Below, piece by piece: positions 6,203 to 9,918 of a stretch of DNA of 9,918 bases. Where the stretch lies: positions 1-9,918 of the forward strand of contig QKGW01000381.1 of assembly GCA_003250275.1 (NCBI GenBank), read 5' to 3'. How positions within the stretch are numbered: position 1 is the stretch's first letter; each line of letters starts with the position of its first letter. The notes under the pieces are model-generated. The model was given only the letters and a program-made list of their open reading frames with translations, was not told where the DNA came from and made no database searches. Source of the DNA: Alphaproteobacteria bacterium (GTDB lineage Bacteria > Pseudomonadota > Alphaproteobacteria > Rhodospirillales > Rhodospirillaceae). The position numbers were made by a program, and so were the translations under genes.

Positions 6203-6216
6203 GATTGCGCGCGGGT

Positions 6217-7203
6217 TCAGTTGAGAGACACCACATAGCGGTCGATCGGCACCTGACGGCCGATCAGGTTGAGCTTGAACAGGTAGTCGGCGAAGCGGAC
6301 GTAGCGCACCCGGTCGAGCGCCTGCGGGCGCATCGCGAAACGCGGCATGGTGTCGCGCCAGGCGCGGCGGTTGAGCTCGGTGTTGAGGGTCTTGTCGTAC
6401 CCCGCGAACGCCGCCCACGCCTCCTTCGGGTGATTGACCATGAACAGGGTGGCGCGCTCGATCGCCTCGAAGAAGCGGCGGATGCGCGGGTCGGTGAGGC
6501 GCTGCTGGTGGGTGATGTAGATCAGCTCGTCGTAGGCCGGCACGCCGTGTTCCTCGGGGAAGAACGCGATACCCGGATGCTTCTCCATGTCCATCTGGTT
6601 GAGCTCGAAGTTGCGGAACGCGCCGATCACCGCGTCCACCTGCTTCGAGAGCAGGGCGGGGGAGAGGGAGAAGTTGACGTTGACCAGGGTGACGTCCTTG
6701 AGCGACAGCCCCGCGCTTTGCAGCATCGTGCCGAGCAGCGCGTCCTCGAAGCCCGAGATCGAGTAGCCGACCTTCTTGCCCTTGAGGTCGGCGATCTCCT
6801 TGACCGGCCCGCCCTTGAGCGCGACCAGGGTGTTGAGCGGAGTCGCGACGAGGGTGCCGATGCGCACGATCGGCAGGCCGGATTCGGCGAGGAGGTGCAG
6901 CTGCGGCTGGTAGCTGACCGCGATGTCGACCTCCTTCGCGGCGACCAGCTTCGGCGGCGCGTTGGGGTCGGCGGGGGCGATCAGGGTGACGTCGAGCGCG
7001 GCGTCGGTGAAGAAGCCCATCTGCTTGGCGATCACCAGCGGCGCGTGGTCGGGGTTGACGAACCAGTCGAGCGCCACCGAGAGCGCCTCGGGCTTTGCCG
7101 GTTTGGGGCTCAGCGCCGGCTGGGCGAACGCGGGCGCGGCGAACGCTGCCGAAGCGAGCGAGGCTCCGGTGAGAAACAGTCGGCGGGAAATCGGGGAGCT
7201 CAT
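6217..7203 (-). CDS. thiY: ABC transporter substrate-binding protein for thiamine pyrimidine precursor
   Basis: A 328-aa periplasmic binding protein of the NMT1/THI5 family. The Tat-type signal SRRLFLTG (6-13) with a following Ala-rich stretch and AFAQ cleavage site (25-28) predicts export as a folded protein. The mature part carries the ThiY hallmarks LDWFVNPDHAPLVIAKQMGFF (45-65), AVSYQPQLHL (95-104), GTLVATPLNTLVALK (116-130), GYSISGFEDALLGTML (146-161) and NVNFSLSPALL..VDAVIGAFRNFELNQ (175-203). These fit proteins binding formylaminopyrimidine/HMP-type thiamine precursors. It is the last gene of a riboswitch-controlled operon, 7 nt after the permease stop codon. A frame-extending ATG at 7239 lies inside the permease gene and would bury the signal peptide, so 7203 is preferred. 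An AGGGA lies about 11 nt before the ATG. The exact ligand is inferred from family and context. Confidence 0.92.
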   Translation of the reverse strand: MSSPISRRLFLTGASLASAAFAAPAFAQPALSPKPAKPEALSVALDWFVNPDHAPLVIAKQMGFFTDAALDVTLIAPADPNAPPKLVAAKEVDIAVSYQPQLHLLAESGLPIVRIGTLVATPLNTLVALKGGPVKEIADLKGKKVGYSISGFEDALLGTMLQSAGLSLKDVTLVNVNFSLSPALLSKQVDAVIGAFRNFELNQMDMEKHPGIAFFPEEHGVPAYDELIYITHQQRLTDPRIRRFFEAIERATLFMVNHPKEAWAAFAGYDKTLNTELNRRAWRDTMPRFAMRPQALDRVRYVRFADYLFKLNLIGRQVPIDRYVVSLN

Positions 7204-7210
7204 CTGTCGG

Positions 7211-7972
7211 TCAATCCCTGGCAGGTGGTTGAACGTCAAGGGTATCGTGCACCCAGGGGAGGGCGCGACGCAAGCACGCGGAGATTGCGGCGTGCAAAAG
7301 GATCGCCATCACAGCGAGCAAAAGCAGCGCCGCGAACATCAGCGGCACCTGCAAACGCGCGTTGGCGTGGAGCATCAGGAAGCCGAGCCCGGCGGACGAA
7401 CCGACCCATTCGCCGACCACCGCGCCGATCGGCGCGACCGCCGCGCCGACCTTGAGGCCGGAGGCGAGGCCGGGGAGCGCGGCGGGCACGCGCAGGTGGC
7501 GCAGCACCGCACCCTTCGAGGCGTTCATCGTGCGCGCGAGGTCGAGGAGGTCGGGATCGGTGCGGCGCAGGCCGTCGTAGAACGCCGAGGCGACGGGGAA
7601 GAAGATGATCAGCGCCGCCATCGCGATCTTCGAGGCCATGCCGTAGCCGAGCCAGAGCACCAGAAGGGGGGCGATCGCGAACACCGGCAGCGCCTGCGTT
7701 GCGACGAACAGCGGCCACAGCCACAGCGCCGCCGGACGCCAGAGCGCGAGGCTGAGCGCGGCGAGCACGCCCATGCCGCCGCCGACGACGAGGCCGAGGG
7801 CGATTTCGGCGAGCGTGATCGCGCCGTGTTCGGCGAGAAGGTCGCGGTGCTCCCACAGCGCCGCGGCAACCGTCCACGGCGGCGGCAGGATGAAATCGAG
7901 CCGTCCGGTGAGCGCCCACGCGAGGCTCCAGAGCGCGACCAGGATCAGCACGGCGCCGACGCGGCGGATCAT
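7211..7972 (-). CDS. thiX: ABC transporter permease for thiamine pyrimidine precursor
   Basis: A 253-aa inner-membrane permease of the binding-protein-dependent (SsuC/TauC/ThiX-like) type. There are about six membrane segments: roughly 5-22, 56-76, 82-108, 115-132, 174-200 and 212-233. The cytoplasmic EAA-type coupling loop, which docks on the ATPase, is at about 132-172: YDGLRRTDPDLLDLARTMNA, then a Leu/Pro-rich helix with VPAALPGLASGLKVG. Its ATG overlaps the ATPase stop codon as ATGA (7972-7969), a strong sign of translational coupling. The frame runs further upstream inside the ATPase gene but that part is Arg/Pro-rich. thiY follows 7 nt after the stop. Assignment to thiamine-precursor uptake rests on the upstream TPP riboswitch and the ThiY partner, since permeases of this type also serve sulfonates and nitrate. 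Confidence 0.92.
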   Translation of the reverse strand: MIRRVGAVLILVALWSLAWALTGRLDFILPPPWTVAAALWEHRDLLAEHGAITLAEIALGLVVGGGMGVLAALSLALWRPAALWLWPLFVATQALPVFAIAPLLVLWLGYGMASKIAMAALIIFFPVASAFYDGLRRTDPDLLDLARTMNASKGAVLRHLRVPAALPGLASGLKVGAAVAPIGAVVGEWVGSSAGLGFLMLHANARLQVPLMFAALLLLAVMAILLHAAISACLRRALPWVHDTLDVQPPARD

Positions 7973-8718
7973 GACGCCGCCTCCGGCGCGAGGGCGCGCA
8001 GGATCGCGGCCTGCGCGGCGAGCACGCCCTGCGCGTCGGCGGCGCGCGGCCAGGGCGCGTCGGGGAGTTCGATCGCGCGCGCGGTGGCGGGTTCGCCGTT
8101 GAGCACGTAGACCGCGTGGCCGAGGCGCAGCGCTTCCAAAGGGTCGTGGGTGACGAAGACGACGGTGCGCCCGGCGAGCATCCGCGCGGCGAGGTCCTGC
8201 AGGCCGAGGCGGGTGAGGGGGTCGACGGCGGAGAACGGTTCGTCCATCAGCACCACCGGGCGGTCCTCCATCAGCGTGCGCGCGAGCGCGACGCGCTGGC
8301 GCTGGCCGCCGGAGAGGGTGTCGGGGCGGTCGTTCGCGCGCTCGGCGAGGCCGACCGCGGCAAGCAGGGCGCGCGCTTTCTCGCGCCCGCCGTCGCCCTC
8401 GCCGCGCAGCCGCGCGCCGAGGCGGACGTTCTCGATCACCGAAAGCCATGGCAGCAGGAGATCCTTCTGCGCCATCCAAGCGATGCAACCCGAGAGGCTT
8501 CCGCCGCGTTCATCGCCAATATCGGCGCCCGGAATCAGCCCGGCGATCAGGCGCAGCAGGGTGGTCTTGCCGACCCCGGAGGGTCCGAGCACGCCGGTGA
8601 AGCGGCCCGCCTCGGCGGTGAAGTCGAGATCCGCGAACACCGGCACGTGGCCGAGGCTGACGCGGGCGTGGCGGACGCGCACGGCGGGCGGGTGGTGGGA
8701 GAATGCCGGATCGGGCAT
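7969..8718 (-). CDS. thiZ: ABC transporter ATP-binding protein for thiamine pyrimidine precursor
   Basis: A 249-aa cytoplasmic ABC ATPase that powers the ThiX/ThiY importer. All motifs are intact: Walker A GPSGVGKTT (45-53), Q-loop glutamine at 84 (MAQKDLLLPW), signature LSGGQRQRVALARTL (135-149), Walker B VVLMDEP (155-161), D-loop SAVD (163-166) and H-loop His191 in FVTHDPLEAL. Length is normal for the family. It is the first gene of the operon. The chosen ATG (8718) lies 8 nt beyond the 3' end of the TPP riboswitch. The only Shine-Dalgarno-like sequence is AAGGGA (8736-8731) within the aptamer, 12 nt before the ATG, so ligand binding probably blocks ribosome access directly. TauB/SsuB-type ATPases look alike; the riboswitch and ThiY decide the assignment. 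Confidence 0.93.
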   Translation of the reverse strand: MPDPAFSHHPPAVRVRHARVSLGHVPVFADLDFTAEAGRFTGVLGPSGVGKTTLLRLIAGLIPGADIGDERGGSLSGCIAWMAQKDLLLPWLSVIENVRLGARLRGEGDGGREKARALLAAVGLAERANDRPDTLSGGQRQRVALARTLMEDRPVVLMDEPFSAVDPLTRLGLQDLAARMLAGRTVVFVTHDPLEALRLGHAVYVLNGEPATARAIELPDAPWPRAADAQGVLAAQAAILRALAPEAAS

Positions 8719-8726
8719 GGTCGGAT

Positions 8727-8817
8727 CACGTCCCTTCGCCGGTACGAGCCGGATCAGGTTCTAGGGGTCGTTCCGGGCCGGGAACCTCTCAGCCGCTCCG
8801 AAGCGGCTCCCCCCGTG
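8727..8817 (-). promoter_or_regulatory. TPP riboswitch (THI element)
   Basis: A complete thiamine pyrophosphate aptamer on the minus strand. From 5' to 3' it shows P1 CACG (8817-8814), GGGGGGAG, a stem AGCCGCT/AGCGGCT capped by TCGG (8808-8791), the pyrimidine-sensing CTGAGA (8792-8787), then a GGTTCCCGG/CCGGAAC-type stem. ACCTGATC (8759-8752) follows, then a short stem CCGG/CCGG, GGCGAAGGGA (8740-8731), and P1 CGTG (8730-8727) to close. All strongly conserved THI elements are present and in order. Binding of TPP should switch off thiZXY. No terminator hairpin or T tract lies between aptamer and start codon, so control is probably translational. Confidence 0.95.
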
Positions 8818-8849
8818 GGGTGCGGCACTGGCGATGCGCCGCGACTTCC

Positions 8850-8878
8850 TGTATGGTGCCGTCCCGCAAACGGGTCAA
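8850..8878 (-). promoter_or_regulatory. Putative promoter of the thiZXY operon
   Basis: On the minus strand TTGACC (8878-8873), a 17-nt spacer and CATACA (8855-8850) lie just upstream of the riboswitch. Transcription would start near 8843, about 25 nt before the aptamer. The -35 overlaps a GGTCAA direct repeat (8873-8884) that also sits directly before the divergent DUF192 gene. Confidence 0.45.
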
Positions 8879-8898
8879 GGTCAAGCCGGAGAAAGACG

Positions 8899-9363
8899 AT
8901 GCGGAGACTGCCGATTCTCGCCCTGTTCGCGCTGCTGCTGGCGGCGGTGCCTGCGCTCGCCGAGCCGCTGTCCGCGGTGGTGATGCTGTCGCACCGCGCC
9001 GCCCCGGTGGCGACGTTCACCGTCGAGGTCGCATCCTCGCCCGAGGACCGCGCCCAGGGCCTGATGAACCGCGAGGCGCTCGAGCCTTCGCGCGGAATGC
9101 TGTTCGATTACGGCGAGGCGACGATGGCGCGGATGTGGATGAAGAACACCTTGATCCCGCTCGACATGCTGTTCATCGACGACGAGGGCGTGATCCAGTA
9201 CATCCACGCCGACGCCAAGCCGCGCGACGAAACCGTGATCGCGTCGCCGGTGCCGGTGCGCTACGTGCTCGAGATCCCCGGCGGGCGCGCCGCGCAGCTC
9301 AAGCTCACCACCGGCGACCGGATGAAGATGACCACCCCGCCCGCCAAGCCGGCCGCTCCCTGA
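8899..9363 (+). CDS. Exported DUF192 family protein
   Basis: A 154-aa protein with a Sec signal peptide (MRR, hydrophobic 5-19, cleavage near ALAE 19-22) and a single DUF192 domain. Family landmarks are VEVASSPEDRAQGLMNRE (42-59), GMLFDYGEA (66-74), the central MWMKNTLIPLDMLFID (79-94), IQYIHADAKP (99-108), VRYVLEIPGG (120-129) and a Pro/Lys-rich tail after 146. DUF192 proteins are small beta-barrel proteins of unknown biochemical role, usually exported, so no function is claimed. GGAG 9 nt before the ATG at 8899 is a good ribosome binding site. The frame stays open far upstream, but through the riboswitch and antisense to thiZ, so the signal peptide fixes the start. It is divergent from the thi operon, with its own promoter not clearly visible. 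The tRNA-Pro gene follows 58 nt downstream. Confidence 0.9.
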   Translation: MRRLPILALFALLLAAVPALAEPLSAVVMLSHRAAPVATFTVEVASSPEDRAQGLMNREALEPSRGMLFDYGEATMARMWMKNTLIPLDMLFIDDEGVIQYIHADAKPRDETVIASPVPVRYVLEIPGGRAAQLKLTTGDRMKMTTPPAKPAAP

Positions 9364-9384
9364 ATCGCGTTGCGGTGAAACGTG

Positions 9385-9413
9385 TTGCCTTGCCGGCGGC
9401 ATCCCCATATTTT
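9385..9413 (+). promoter_or_regulatory. Putative promoter of the tRNA-Pro / NDUFS4 / tRNA-Arg unit
   Basis: TTGCCT (9385-9390), a 17-nt spacer and TATTTT (9408-9413) form a reasonable sigma-70 promoter whose start point would fall at about 9420, directly at the 5' end of the tRNA-Pro gene. It is one of the few AT-rich patches in the window. Confidence 0.45.
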
Positions 9414-9421
9414 CCATGCCA

Positions 9422-9498
9422 CGGGGCGTAGCTCAGCCTGGTAGAGCGTCGGCTTTGGGAGCCGAAAGTCGTAGGTTCGAATCCTATCGCCCCGACCA
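9422..9498 (+). tRNA. tRNA-Pro (anticodon TGG)
   Basis: A full 77-nt cloverleaf. The acceptor arm CGGGGCG/CGCCCCG is perfect over 7 bp, with discriminator A and an encoded CCA (9496-9498). The D arm is GCTC/GAGC. The anticodon stem TCGGC/GCCGA encloses loop TTTGGGA with anticodon TGG, reading CCN codons. The T arm GTAGG/CCTAT has the standard TTCGAAT loop. Confidence 0.97.
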
Positions 9499-9528
9499 GA
9501 TGAGGCACGCAGAGGAGGTTGTACGGTT

Positions 9529-9825
9529 ATGGCGAAGGCCCGGATCTTCAAACCCGCCAAGACTGCGATGCAGTCCGGGCGTGCCAATACCCGCAAGTGG
9601 GTGCTCGAATACGAGCCGCAGGAGCGGCGCGAGGCCGACCCGCTGGTCGGCTGGGTCGGTTCGGGCGATACCCTCGGGCAGCTGCGCCTGCGCTTCGAAA
9701 CCTGCGAGGAAGCGATCGCCTACGCCGAGCGCGAAGGCATCGCCTACGCCGTGGAAGCCCCGAAGCCGCGCCGCCTCGTTCCCAACAATTATTCCGACAA
9801 CTTCGCCGCCTCGAAGTGGTCCTGA
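9529..9825 (+). CDS. NDUFS4-like accessory subunit of respiratory complex I
   Basis: A 98-aa protein spanning the 'ETC complex I subunit conserved region' (NDUFS4, 18-kDa subunit) family. The N-terminal KARIFKPAKTAMQSGRANTR (3-22) and WVLEYEP (24-30) precede the signature GWVGSGDTLGQLRLRFETCE (41-60), AIAYAEREGIAY (62-73) and the C-terminal PNNYSDNFAASKW (85-97). Bacterial members are the alphaproteobacterial ancestors of mitochondrial NDUFS4; they attach at the membrane-facing cytoplasmic arm of NADH:ubiquinone oxidoreductase and help its assembly or stability. It has no cysteine cluster and binds no cofactor of its own. AGGAGG (9513-9518) 10 nt before the ATG is the best Shine-Dalgarno in the window. 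The gene starts 30 nt after tRNA-Pro and ends 9 nt before tRNA-Arg, away from any nuo operon, so all three are probably one transcript. Confidence 0.95.
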   Translation: MAKARIFKPAKTAMQSGRANTRKWVLEYEPQERREADPLVGWVGSGDTLGQLRLRFETCEEAIAYAEREGIAYAVEAPKPRRLVPNNYSDNFAASKWS

Positions 9826-9834
9826 GGCCTCAGG

Positions 9835-9911
9835 GCGCCCTTAGCTCAGTTGGATAGAGCATTCGCCTTCTAAGCGAACGGTCACAGGTTCGAATCCTGT
9901 AGGGCGCGCCA
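9835..9911 (+). tRNA. tRNA-Arg (anticodon TCT)
   Basis: A full 77-nt cloverleaf. The acceptor arm GCGCCCT/AGGGCGC is perfect over 7 bp, with discriminator G and an encoded CCA (9909-9911). The D arm is GCTC/GAGC. The anticodon stem TTCGC/GCGAA encloses loop CTTCTAA with anticodon TCT, which reads AGA/AGG codons. The T arm ACAGG/CCTGT has the TTCGAAT loop. A perfect 12-bp palindrome (9822-9833) overlaps the NDUFS4 stop codon just upstream. Confidence 0.97.
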
Positions 9912-9918
9912 TTTCCGC

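Noticed and set aside
6205..7455. A 416-codon plus-strand open frame antisense to thiY and thiX
   Set aside because: It has low complexity with Arg/Glu/Val bias and is antisense to motif-rich transporter genes.
8116..8898. A long in-frame upstream extension of the DUF192 gene
   Set aside because: It runs antisense to thiZ and through the TPP riboswitch; the signal peptide and a good ribosome site place the start at 8899.
1..9918. CRISPR arrays, insertion sequences, integrases, attachment sites, phage genes
   Set aside because: No regularly spaced repeats, transposase or integrase motifs, or tRNA-derived duplications were seen; both tRNA genes are intact, although the sequence ends 7 nt after tRNA-Arg so an island there cannot be excluded.

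Overview
The window is high-GC chromosomal DNA, almost certainly from an alphaproteobacterium and most plausibly a Rhodospirillales-type organism. The best markers are a stand-alone NDUFS4-like accessory subunit of complex I between two tRNA genes, alphaproteobacterial-looking promoters (TTGAC, 17-nt spacer, weak -10), and tightly packed genes. There is no sign of an insertion sequence, integrase, phage gene or CRISPR array, so it reads as ordinary core chromosome.

Layout. (1) 1-548, minus: the N-terminal half of a membrane-anchored LysM/OapA-type cell-wall metallopeptidase, cut by the window edge. (2) 820-1605, minus: an SDR-fold protein without the canonical YxxxK catalytic pair, divergent from (3) upp (1682-2323, plus), uracil phosphoribosyltransferase. 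(4) 2467-3434, plus: a two-gene unit made of an unrecognised 137-aa protein and, 2 nt later, a 183-aa Panacea/SocA-type (DUF4065) protein. This is the part most likely to hold something undescribed, because Panacea proteins often act as antitoxins or protease adaptors. (5) 3631-5064, plus: a NhaD/CitMHS_2-type ion transporter, convergent with (6) a tandem universal stress protein (5125-5952, minus); one long bidirectional terminator lies between them. (7) 8817 down to 6217, minus: a thiamine-precursor uptake operon, with TPP riboswitch, ATPase (thiZ), permease (thiX) and Tat-exported binding protein (thiY). The genes overlap or nearly abut, and the riboswitch ends 8 nt before the first start codon. 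(8) 8899-9363, plus: an exported DUF192 protein. (9) 9422-9911, plus: tRNA-Pro(TGG), the NDUFS4-like gene and tRNA-Arg(TCT), packed with 30 nt and 9 nt between them.

How the parts connect: the thi operon is a self-contained salvage route for the thiamine pyrimidine, shut off by thiamine pyrophosphate. upp salvages uracil. The NDUFS4-like protein belongs to respiratory complex I. The remaining genes serve the envelope, ion balance and stress. Apart from the thi operon and the hypothetical/Panacea pair, neighbours do not appear to share a function.
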